Source: JBDREC01 sp043820105 [NCBI: Pseudomonadota bacterium]
GTDB taxonomy: Bacteria; Bdellovibrionota_F; JAHFAK01
NCBI GenBank assembly: GCA_043820105.1
Contig: JBDREC010000078.1
Coordinates: 1 to 36,879, forward strand
DNA length: 36,879 nt
Reading direction: 5' to 3'
Below, piece by piece: positions 25,639-33,074 of this stretch; position 1 is the stretch's first letter, and each line of letters begins with the position of its first letter. Below the pieces are notes generated by a model, which was not told the DNA's origin, searched no databases, and saw nothing but the letters and a program-made list of their open reading frames with translations. Both the position numbers and the translations under genes were made by a program.

Positions 25639-26781
25639 ATGAAAATAGCAATATTAAGCATTACGCAGAATGGTATAAGTGGTGGATATAAAAAATATTT
25701 AAATAATATTATTCCACTGATTAGCGGTAGCAAGGAAGTTGATGAAGTTCTATGTGTTTTTTCAAATTCTATTAAAAAATTATTTGTTGATCAAAAGATT
25801 GCAGGGGTTCAATATAAAAGTTGCAAAAATTTGACCTTATTGAATTATTTTTTTAACAAAGAATTATATAAATTTCTTGAAGAATTTGATCCTGATATTA
25901 TTTTTCTTACTGCTGAACGTCCTTTTAAATTCAAGAAGGTTCCCGTTGTTGTTTTATTTCAAGATATGAGGCCTTTTATTAAAAATGGCAGTGACTTTTC
26001 TTTTATAAACAAAATTAAATTACAACTCAAAAAAAGAATTAGTTTGATGTCTTTTCAGATGGCAGATAAAGTAATTACAGTTTCTGATAGCTGCAAATTT
26101 TATTTAAAAAAAGAATTAAAAATTAATTCAGACAAAATTAACTATATTTACTATGGTGTCAATCCTTGTGAACAATCTTTTAAGCCTACTATAGTTCCTG
26201 ATGATTGGAAAAACAAATTCATATTCACTGCAGGTAGTTTTGGATCCTATCGAGGTTTTGAAGATTTAATTAAAGCTTTTACACTTTTTGATTTTAATCA
26301 ACTTGGAATTAAGGGAATTGTAATTGCATCTAATTTAAATGATGTCGAAAAAAAATATAAAGCATATTTAGATAAACTAATAGCTAAACACAACCTTAAC
26401 TCAAAAGTTATTTGGACTGATGAAATTTCTGAACCAGAAATGACCTGGTGCTATTCTAATTCTCAGCTTTTCATAATGACCAGTAGAGTTGAGTCAATTG
26501 GAATGATTGCACTAGAAGCTTTAGCACATAAATGCAGAATAATTTCAGCCAGGAATTTTTGTTTGCCTGAGATTTTTGCTGAAGCAGCATTATACTACAC
26601 TCCCAAAGATTCTGAAATGCTTGCAAATGTTATTAAAGATGCTATTGCTATGACAAGGGTTGCAAAAGAAGAATTTGTTGAGAAAGTAGAAAAACAAGCA
26701 ATGATGTTTTCGTGGGATAAGTGTCTCATGGAAACGATTTCTAATTTTAATTCAATACTTCAAACAAAAACTTTTAAATAG
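25639..26781 (+). CDS. Glycosyltransferase family 4 protein
   Basis: A 380-residue GT-B enzyme. It begins 'MKIAILSITQNGISGGYKKY' with a glycine-rich acceptor-domain loop, and has 'DKVITVSDSCKFYLKKEL' near residue 145 and 'YYGVNP' near 170. The donor half has 'FTAGSFGSYRGFEDLIKAF', 'FIMTSRVESIGMIALEALAH' (E-x7-E) and 'ISARNFCLPEIF'. ATG 25639 is chosen because the in-frame upstream ATG at 25609 lies in thiD-derived sequence and adds ten residues with no homology. It sits between the decayed thiD and the decayed YjbH tail, so it was either part of the duplicated unit or inserted between the copies. The linkage is unknown. Confidence 0.85.
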   Translation: MKIAILSITQNGISGGYKKYLNNIIPLISGSKEVDEVLCVFSNSIKKLFVDQKIAGVQYKSCKNLTLLNYFFNKELYKFLEEFDPDIIFLTAERPFKFKKVPVVVLFQDMRPFIKNGSDFSFINKIKLQLKKRISLMSFQMADKVITVSDSCKFYLKKELKINSDKINYIYYGVNPCEQSFKPTIVPDDWKNKFIFTAGSFGSYRGFEDLIKAFTLFDFNQLGIKGIVIASNLNDVEKKYKAYLDKLIAKHNLNSKVIWTDEISEPEMTWCYSNSQLFIMTSRVESIGMIALEALAHKCRIISARNFCLPEIFAEAALYYTPKDSEMLANVIKDAIAMTRVAKEEFVEKVEKQAMMFSWDKCLMETISNFNSILQTKTFK

Positions 26782-26835
26782 CCGATGATTTTTATCGATT
26801 TTTAGTTTATAGTTTCTTTTTTAAAATTCGTTATT

Positions 26836-26919
26836 ATAATATTTGTTGATAATGATAGGTTGACACAATCCTATATTCGTGAGCACCTTGAAAAGACAAC
26901 TAACATATTAGGCTTGTAG
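26836..26919 (+). pseudogene. Remnant of a second YjbH-family gene (C-terminal tail)
   Basis: The frame ending with TAG at 26917-26919 encodes 'VDNDRLTQSYIREHLEKT'. It aligns with 'FDNDKLTPSYIKSHLNEA' at the C-terminus of the intact YjbH-like protein: DND(R/K)LT.SYI..HL is preserved. Only about 25 codons are recognisable. The upstream 55 bp after the GT4 stop show no further similarity that I can see. As with the intact pair, a thiD gene follows it. Confidence 0.72.
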
Positions 26920-27006
26920 CTTATAGCTTGTGGCTTGTAGGGACTGTTGGGCAATGTGAATTAATAATTTATTTTCCTACTAGCTACTAGCTACCAACTA
27001 CCAGCT
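26909..27006. repeat. TAGCTT/CTAGCTAC-type low-complexity inverted repeat
   Basis: The left part repeats TAGCTT and GGCTTGTAG (26909-26940). The right part repeats CTAGCTAC, CCAACTAC and CAGCTA (26979-27006). The two are roughly inverse complements around a 40-bp centre. The element fills the gap between the YjbH tail remnant and the intact thiD, whereas the first copy pair is separated by 2 bp. It therefore looks like an insertion between them. Confidence 0.6.
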
Positions 27007-27024
27007 ATTATGAAAGAAAAGCTA

Positions 27025-27819
27025 ATGCTAACAGTGCTAACAATCGCCGGCTCTGATCCTTGTGGTGGCGCAGGTGTTCAAGCCGACTTATGGACATTTC
27101 GTGATCTGGGGGTATATGGCTTAAGTGCGATTACCGCTCTTACGGCTCAAAACACATCAGAGCTTAGGTCTTTGCATATAGTAAAAGCGAATGTTTTGAA
27201 AGATCAATTGGATTCCCTGATTGAGGATTTCGATATTTCTGCAGTGAAAATCGGTATGGTTGGGGATTTAAAATTAGCTGAACTTATAGAAAAATATATT
27301 ATAGTTAATGAAATGAAAAACATTGTAGTTGATCCTGTTTTAACTTCTACAACTGGTAAAAATTTAAGCGATGATGATCTTAAAAGCTTTTATTTGGAAA
27401 AGCTTTTCCCTTTGGCAAAAGTTATAACACCAAATATTCCAGAGGCAGAAACCTTAACTGGGATTAAAATTGATAGTGAAGAAAATCTTGAGAAAGTTTT
27501 ATCAAAGCTTAAAGGCACAAATTGTGAATATGTTGTTCTTAAGGGAGGACATCTTGAAAAAATAACAAATAACAAATACCAAATGCCAAATACTACTTCT
27601 GATTTTATTTATGATGGAAAAAAAATAGAAACGCTTTCTCTTAAGACTATTGACACTTGTCAAGTGCGTGGTACGGGTTGCCGCTTTTCTTCTGCTATCG
27701 CCGCTAATATGGCAAAAGGATTGGAACCTCTTGTGGCTATATCAAAAGCTAAAGAATATGTTCATTTTGGAATCAAAAATTCTATTAAAATAGGGCAAGG
27801 AGCTAATTTAATTTTATGA
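27025..27819 (+). CDS. thiD: Hydroxymethylpyrimidine/phosphomethylpyrimidine kinase ThiD
   Basis: A 264-residue ribokinase-fold kinase. ThiD phosphorylates HMP and HMP-P, giving the pyrimidine half of thiamine. 'TVLTIAGSDPCGGAGVQAD' starts the fold. 'VKIGMVGD', 'VVDPVLTSTTGKNL', 'ITPNIPEAETLTG' and 'VLKGGHLE' follow. 'GTGCRFSSAIAANMAKG' holds the anion hole and catalytic Cys at about 219. ATG 27025 matches the start of the decayed copy at 25465; ATG 27010 lies next to repeat DNA and adds five residues. Residues about 180-190 are encoded by a small repeat (27561-27595) between two conserved blocks, apparently an in-frame insertion. The stop overlaps the next gene by 4 bp. ThiD supplies the cofactor precursor for E1-type enzymes such as those at 21379-23338. 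Confidence 0.9.
   Translation: MLTVLTIAGSDPCGGAGVQADLWTFRDLGVYGLSAITALTAQNTSELRSLHIVKANVLKDQLDSLIEDFDISAVKIGMVGDLKLAELIEKYIIVNEMKNIVVDPVLTSTTGKNLSDDDLKSFYLEKLFPLAKVITPNIPEAETLTGIKIDSEENLEKVLSKLKGTNCEYVVLKGGHLEKITNNKYQMPNTTSDFIYDGKKIETLSLKTIDTCQVRGTGCRFSSAIAANMAKGLEPLVAISKAKEYVHFGIKNSIKIGQGANLIL
27561..27595. repeat. AACAAAT-type short repeat inside thiD
   Basis: The sequence reads AATAACAAAT, AACAAATACC, AAATGCCAAA, TACT. This is a degenerate direct repeat of a type seen in intergenic regions of many environmental genomes. Here it lies in frame, coding ITNNKYQMPNT in a surface loop region between KGGH and the GTGC motif. Confidence 0.6.
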
Positions 27820-28943
27820 TAAAAACACCAGAAGATATTAAAAAAACAATTAACTTTTATGAAGAATCAGGGTTTGATGGCTTTTCAAAAAAAATGCTTA
27901 TGGAGTGTGATGAAAAATTTTTATTTTATTTTTTTTCTGTGTTATTTGAAGAGGCTAGTATTTGTGAATGTGAGCTTTCTTTAGAAAAATGGAGAGAGAA
28001 CCTGGCTTTCACAAATAGAAATAATGCAAGCTTTGTATTTTATTACAAATTAAAAAAAAATAAGCCTCAATTTATGCCACCAGATGAGATCTTAGGGGAT
28101 TTGAGATCAAAGTATCTTTCTGCCTGTTGTGCAAGCCTTGCTTCTATTCGGCAACTAAATGAATTGTTTTCAAAGTTTAATGAAGAAAAATTGTCTGTTA
28201 TTGTTTTTAAAGGGCCTGCTTTAGATCAATTTTTATATCCACAACAAGGCTTAAGAGTTTTTTCAGATATCGATCTTTTAGTAAATCCAAAGCAGTATAA
28301 TTTGTTTCATAAAGCAATTGGAAGCCTGTCGTATTTTAGCAAATATGATTCTAAAATAATGAAAAAAATTCAAGAATTGCATATAGAAGAAACTTTTTAT
28401 AATAAAAAAAATAATTATAAAGCAATTGATTTGCATTGGTCTTTAAATGCTTACAAGGGAATATTCCCAAAATTAAAAACTAAAGTATTCTTTGAAAAAT
28501 CTGTAGAGCATAATAAAATAAGAATATTTGATTTAATAGATACTTTCATTAGCTTGTCAATTCACCTTTTATTGACTCATGAAAATGAGATTGTTTTTAT
28601 CAGAATTTATGATCTTTATTTGGCTTTGCAAAAGATAATTGCTTCTGGTGATGTCTCTGAATTATTCGAAAGGGCTGCGAAAAATGAAACAACGGTTCTA
28701 ATTAAAAAAGCAATAAGTCTTGTTTTATTATGGACAGATCTTGAAATATCGGAAGATATACAGAGAAATTATAACCTTAATGAGTACTCTAAAGAAGAAA
28801 TCAAAATACTTAAGTATATTAGCAAACGCCACAAAAATCCATTTTATTGGCTTAAGGTTAGATTGCCAAAGGATAAAAATATTTTATCATCTTTAATTAT
28901 GTTAATTAGGTATGCAATATGCAGGAAGAAATATAAGCTTTAA
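27816..28943 (+). CDS. Nucleotidyltransferase-like protein (NTP_transf_5 type), copy 2
   Basis: A 375-residue paralogue of the protein at 1665-2864. 'VIVFKGPALDQFLYP' and 'LRVFSDIDLLVNP' (about residues 128-158) carry the D-x-D of the nucleotidyltransferase fold. 'EETFYNKKN', 'AIDLHWSLNAYKG', 'ISLSIHLLLTHENEI' and 'ISKRHKNPFYWLKVRLP' match the same blocks in copy 1. It overlaps thiD by 4 bp (ATGA), so it is translated with it. It is the last plus-strand gene of the cluster and converges with the lipoprotein gene that ends 17 bp away. No substrate is known; a role in polysaccharide assembly is inferred from location. Confidence 0.77.
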   Translation: MIKTPEDIKKTINFYEESGFDGFSKKMLMECDEKFLFYFFSVLFEEASICECELSLEKWRENLAFTNRNNASFVFYYKLKKNKPQFMPPDEILGDLRSKYLSACCASLASIRQLNELFSKFNEEKLSVIVFKGPALDQFLYPQQGLRVFSDIDLLVNPKQYNLFHKAIGSLSYFSKYDSKIMKKIQELHIEETFYNKKNNYKAIDLHWSLNAYKGIFPKLKTKVFFEKSVEHNKIRIFDLIDTFISLSIHLLLTHENEIVFIRIYDLYLALQKIIASGDVSELFERAAKNETTVLIKKAISLVLLWTDLEISEDIQRNYNLNEYSKEEIKILKYISKRHKNPFYWLKVRLPKDKNILSSLIMLIRYAICRKKYKL

Positions 28944-28960
28944 AGGCAGATAAATCGGAA

Positions 28961-31900
28961 TTACCAGCTTCCTGGCCCACCCCATCTTCCGCCAAAAGCT
29001 CCCATGTCTGTTGCAGTGTCTACAAATCCATCTTCATCGAAATCATCGCCTGTTCCGTCTTCATCCCAATCATCATAAGAGCCATCAGCATCAACATCGC
29101 AAGTTCCTGCATCTATTCCAGGAGAATAAGCCCTTATCAAGAACTGATTAAAGGCAACTTCATCATCTGGATCACTTGGCTCTAAAATGTCTGGAATGCC
29201 GTTTGCATCAATATCAATAGTAATGTCCATGACAGTATCACTGTCCCCATCATAGGTTTTAATGAAGAGTTCTGGATCAGACCCAAGTATATTGTTATAT
29301 GCTGATGAATCCGAATAGTCAGTTTCCAGGCACCAGTCATCAGAGTTATTATCGAACATCAAATTATAATGAAATAAGGCAGTGTAAGTTGGACTTCCAG
29401 AATGTTCCATCGCAACACCACAATCCAGACTTTTCGCGATAATATTGTTTGCAATGTAAACAGGGGCATCCAGACTTTCATCCTTATAAATAGAACCAAA
29501 TCCCTGACCATTATTAAAGTAAAAAATATTATTGACGATATGTATCGGGTCTTCAGAAGATTCATTCGCCAGATATACAACGCCTTCAGCTGTACCATTG
29601 TTACCATTAGCATAAAAAATGTTGTTAAAAAATTCCATGCCATATGTGTGCTTAGCATAAAATGCTGCTCCATTATCTGTGGCATTGTTTTTAGTAAAAA
29701 TATTATTATGAATTTCATTTTCACCGTTTACATAATTCATATAAATAGCGCCACCACTTTCTGCTGAATTGCTAATATATCTGTTGTTGGTAATAGTATA
29801 GGCAGCATTATTTAAGGAACTATATATTGCTCCACCATAATTCTGTGCACTATTTGAAATGAAATCATTGTCGGAAATAATAATGGGATCTGTTGCTGCT
29901 GAAAAGAATATTGCTCCACCACTTAAGCTGCTTCCTGAATCAGCCTGGGCAGTGTTGTTATTAAATTCATTTCCTGAAATAGTAAATTCACTGTTCATAG
30001 AATAAAATGCACCACCTTTTGCTGCTGTGTTATTTGAGATGCTATTATTATCCAAAAGGCCAGCCTCAACATTGTTAAAGGCAATGGCACCACCAGAATT
30101 CGCGATATTGTTACTAATGGTTGTATTATTATCAATTGACACCGAATTGCCACTATACACATAAATAGCACCACCGTACGATCCAGCGGTGTTATTTGAA
30201 ATACTGGTGTTAGAACTAATTGAGATATTGTCAGAATTTTTTACGTAAATAGCACCAAAGGAAGCAAATGATTCATTATAATCAATAGCTATATTATTAT
30301 CAATTGAGACATTATCTGAAGCATTAAGATAAATTGCACTTCCTGAGGTTTCGGCAAAATTGTGGGAAATTATATTTTCTTCAATCATGCTTCCTGGTGA
30401 GCTATCCACGGTAATTGCTCCTCCATTGATCTCTGAATAATTATATTGCAGTTCATTTCCACTAATGAGGGCTTCAGAATTGTCAAGATATATAGCTGCT
30501 CCGTAACTCGCGGTCTGATTGCAGTTAATTTTGTTGGAAGCAATGATTAAATCCTGACTTAAATCTTTTGCGTAAATTCCACCGCCATTACCATGTCTGA
30601 TAGTAAAGCCTTTGATATTGGTTTCTGTTTCAGAGCCAGAATAAGTGGATAAAGAGTAACTGATAGCAACATCTTCCATATTTCCATCTATAATTGTATC
30701 TTCACGTCCTTTTAAGCTTAAAAGCTTAAGTTTTTTATCATTAATTATAAGGTTTTCTTCATAAATACCTTCAGCAACAACAATGCATGCTCCATCTTCC
30801 ACCGAATCAATAGCATCTTGTATTGTATCAAAATCACCTGTTCCATCTAAAGCAACATAATAATCATATGCAAACATTGCGTCAGTATCATCACAATCTC
30901 CAGCTTCCTCTGAATAAATTGAGGTAATCATATCTCCAGGGTTTGAACAAGCCTCTATAGAATTTTCAAAAAGTCCATAACCATCATTATCTCTATCAGG
31001 ATACCATGTTATCATGACATCTTCATCAACAGCTCCATCACAATCATTGTCAATAGAGTCGCAAATTTCCGCGGCACCGGGATTGATTGTTGCATCGCTA
31101 TCATTGCAATCTCCCTCTGTCGGCGAATAACCATCACTGTCATCATCAAAGCCACTAATTTCAGCCTCATATCCTGAACAATCTTGATCTATTCCGTCAA
31201 ACATCATGGCGTCGTCCAGGGCTCCGGGATTTATTGATGCGTCTGAATCGTTGCAATCAGTGTTATCTGCAACATAATCTGTTGGCTCAGAACAGGCTTT
31301 TGTTGTATTATCCGGATTTCCATATCCATCTTCATCATTATCCTTATAATAAGTTGTTTTTACATATTCATCAACTACATCATCACAATCATTATCTTTA
31401 GCATCACAAACTTCAGAGGCGCTTGGATATCTTTCAGCATCAGTGTCATCACAATCATCACTTAACTCAGCGTAACCGTCTGGCAAAGCACAAGCTTCAG
31501 TTGTTGTGTCACTTACTCCGTGATTATCTCCATCATCATCAATATAATAAGTTGTAAGTCCTATTATGAGTGGATCCTCATCATCTGATAAACCATCACA
31601 GTTATTATCTATTCCATCACAGATTTCTGAAGCACCTGGATAGGCACTAGCTTCTGTATCATTGCAATCAGTATTGTCTGCAACATATCCAGGAGTCGCA
31701 GTACAGGCAAATATTCCACTTGAGCTATCTCCATAACCATCAATATCACTATCCAAATAGAATGTTGTCATATCAATAGCATCAGAGTCAGTTATTCCAT
31801 CACAGTTATTATCAACTCCATCACAAACTTCATCCATGTCTGGATTTATTGCCCCGTCAGTATCATCACAATCTTCATCATTTGAAACAAAACTACTTGG

Positions 31901-32830
31901 CCTTTCACAGGCATAATCAATTGAAGCTGCATTCCCATAGCCATCACCATCAAGATCATGATACCAGGTTAAGACATCAATAGCATCAGCTTCATCGGTG
32001 CTTCCATCACAATCATTATCATCTCCATCACAGAATTCATCAGCTCCTGGATTAATATCAGCATCAAAATCATTACAATCAAGGTCTACTAATGACATTA
32101 ATGCAGAGGCATCAACATAACCTGACATAGCTCCACATGATTCGTAAGTTACTCCTGTTGTGTAGCCATCAGAATCATCGTCCTGATAGTAGACTGTTGA
32201 AGGTGCTTCCTCTGTATCAACAAGCCCATTGCAATTATTATCAATTCCATCTAAGCAGTCTTCTGGCGCCTGTGGATTTATTGAAGCATCTGAGTCATCA
32301 CAATCTTCATCATTGCTTTCATAATCATCTGGCTGAGCACAGGCTTGAATACTTGTTTCACTGCTTCCGTACCCATCTGTGTCCTCATCTAAGTACCAGG
32401 TGGAGGCATCTAGGGCATCAGCTTCATCAATTTCATCATCACAATCATTGTCAACTCCATCACAATATTCATTGGCACCTGGATAAATGCTTGCATCAGT
32501 GTCATCACAGTCGCCTGCCTCGACAGTTGAACCATCTCCGTCAGAGTCTGTTTCAGCGTCTCCATCGCCGTCTCCATCACCATCACCGTCCCCATCACCA
32601 TCGCCATCCCCATCACCATCACCATCACCGTCCCCATCGCCGTCTCCATCACCATCACCATCTCCATCACCATCGCCGTCTCCATCTCCATCTCCTTCAC
32701 CAGTCTGTCCATAAATTCCAGAATCATCTGTATCTTCATCTGTATTTGAACATGCGATAAAAGATGTTAATAAGAATAATGAAATTAATAAAAGTATAGA
32801 AATGTTTTTTATTTTGCCACTAGAGCCCAT
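28961..32830 (-). CDS. Large lipoprotein: (GD)n linker, MopE-type repeats, beta-helix
   Basis: A 1289-residue surface protein. The start is ATG 32830, with GGGAGA 5 bp upstream; TTG 32848 is poorer. A lipoprotein-like signal ends 'LLTSFIACSN', with Cys27 as the likely lipid site. A linker of about 24 Gly-Asp pairs follows. Eight full and one partial MopE-like repeats come next (pattern C(D/N)D.DA.I.PGA.E.CDG.DN(D/N)CDG, about residues 95-645), each with paired Cys and many Asp, suited to calcium or other metal binding. From about 655, 'YYVALDGTGDFDTIQDAIDS' opens a right-handed parallel beta-helix with many 'NN.(I/A)..GGAIY' coils to about 1190. The C-terminus is Asp-rich, ending in GAFGGRWGG. 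An adhesin or surface-layer role is inferred. No enzymatic residues were recognised. Confidence 0.85.
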   Translation of the reverse strand: MGSSGKIKNISILLLISLFLLTSFIACSNTDEDTDDSGIYGQTGEGDGDGDGDGDGDGDGDGDGDGDGDGDGDGDGDGDGDGDGDGDGDGDAETDSDGDGSTVEAGDCDDTDASIYPGANEYCDGVDNDCDDEIDEADALDASTWYLDEDTDGYGSSETSIQACAQPDDYESNDEDCDDSDASINPQAPEDCLDGIDNNCNGLVDTEEAPSTVYYQDDDSDGYTTGVTYESCGAMSGYVDASALMSLVDLDCNDFDADINPGADEFCDGDDNDCDGSTDEADAIDVLTWYHDLDGDGYGNAASIDYACERPSSFVSNDEDCDDTDGAINPDMDEVCDGVDNNCDGITDSDAIDMTTFYLDSDIDGYGDSSSGIFACTATPGYVADNTDCNDTEASAYPGASEICDGIDNNCDGLSDDEDPLIIGLTTYYIDDDGDNHGVSDTTTEACALPDGYAELSDDCDDTDAERYPSASEVCDAKDNDCDDVVDEYVKTTYYKDNDEDGYGNPDNTTKACSEPTDYVADNTDCNDSDASINPGALDDAMMFDGIDQDCSGYEAEISGFDDDSDGYSPTEGDCNDSDATINPGAAEICDSIDNDCDGAVDEDVMITWYPDRDNDGYGLFENSIEACSNPGDMITSIYSEEAGDCDDTDAMFAYDYYVALDGTGDFDTIQDAIDSVEDGACIVVAEGIYEENLIINDKKLKLLSLKGREDTIIDGNMEDVAISYSLSTYSGSETETNIKGFTIRHGNGGGIYAKDLSQDLIIASNKINCNQTASYGAAIYLDNSEALISGNELQYNYSEINGGAITVDSSPGSMIEENIISHNFAETSGSAIYLNASDNVSIDNNIAIDYNESFASFGAIYVKNSDNISISSNTSISNNTAGSYGGAIYVYSGNSVSIDNNTTISNNIANSGGAIAFNNVEAGLLDNNSISNNTAAKGGAFYSMNSEFTISGNEFNNNTAQADSGSSLSGGAIFFSAATDPIIISDNDFISNSAQNYGGAIYSSLNNAAYTITNNRYISNSAESGGAIYMNYVNGENEIHNNIFTKNNATDNGAAFYAKHTYGMEFFNNIFYANGNNGTAEGVVYLANESSEDPIHIVNNIFYFNNGQGFGSIYKDESLDAPVYIANNIIAKSLDCGVAMEHSGSPTYTALFHYNLMFDNNSDDWCLETDYSDSSAYNNILGSDPELFIKTYDGDSDTVMDITIDIDANGIPDILEPSDPDDEVAFNQFLIRAYSPGIDAGTCDVDADGSYDDWDEDGTGDDFDEDGFVDTATDMGAFGGRWGGPGSW
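32558..32698. repeat. Hexanucleotide array encoding the (GD)n linker, gene 1
   Basis: About 24 degenerate 6-bp units of (C/T)CCATC or (A/G)CCGTC type encode Gly-Asp pairs on the minus strand. Third-position variation (GAT/GAC, GGT/GGA/GGC/GGG) shows that the array is not freshly expanded. Any gain or loss of units keeps the frame. Apparent Ser-Pro and His-rich frames on the plus strand are its shadows. Confidence 0.95.
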
Positions 32831-32967
32831 ATCTTTCTCCCAATTCAAAAATTATGAAAATTGAACTGCTTCTTTTGCCCTAAAAATGGTAAAATGACTA
32901 TCTAACTATTATTAAACATTATAATAATAAGAAAGTTCCGAATAGCTTATTTAGCAAGAAATATATC

Positions 32968-32994
32968 AATATAGAAAATTACGCGACATGTCAA
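32968..32994 (-). promoter_or_regulatory. Candidate promoter of the large lipoprotein gene
   Basis: On the minus strand, a perfect TTGACA (32989-32994) is followed after 15 bp by TATATT (32968-32973), about 135 bp before the start codon. The spacer is short for sigma-70, so this is tentative. It would give the lipoprotein its own transcript, separate from the gene ending at 33075 or starting at 35441. Confidence 0.35.
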
Positions 32995-33074
32995 CGGAAT
33001 TCGGGCTTATGGATAAACATTTAGTTTTAATGTAAAAGGAATTAAGTTATAGATTTAAGATACTGGTAAAATAT

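Noticed and set aside
32558-32698. (GD)n stretch considered as RTX calcium repeats.
   Set aside because: RTX repeats follow GGxGxDxxx nonapeptides. This is a strict dipeptide repeat and no type I secretion genes are near.
32137-32760. Plus-strand frames rich in His, or Ser-Pro, opposite the lipoprotein gene.
   Set aside because: They are frame shadows of the (GD)n hexamer array and the Asp-rich coding strand. The minus-strand gene has a signal sequence, domains and a ribosome site.
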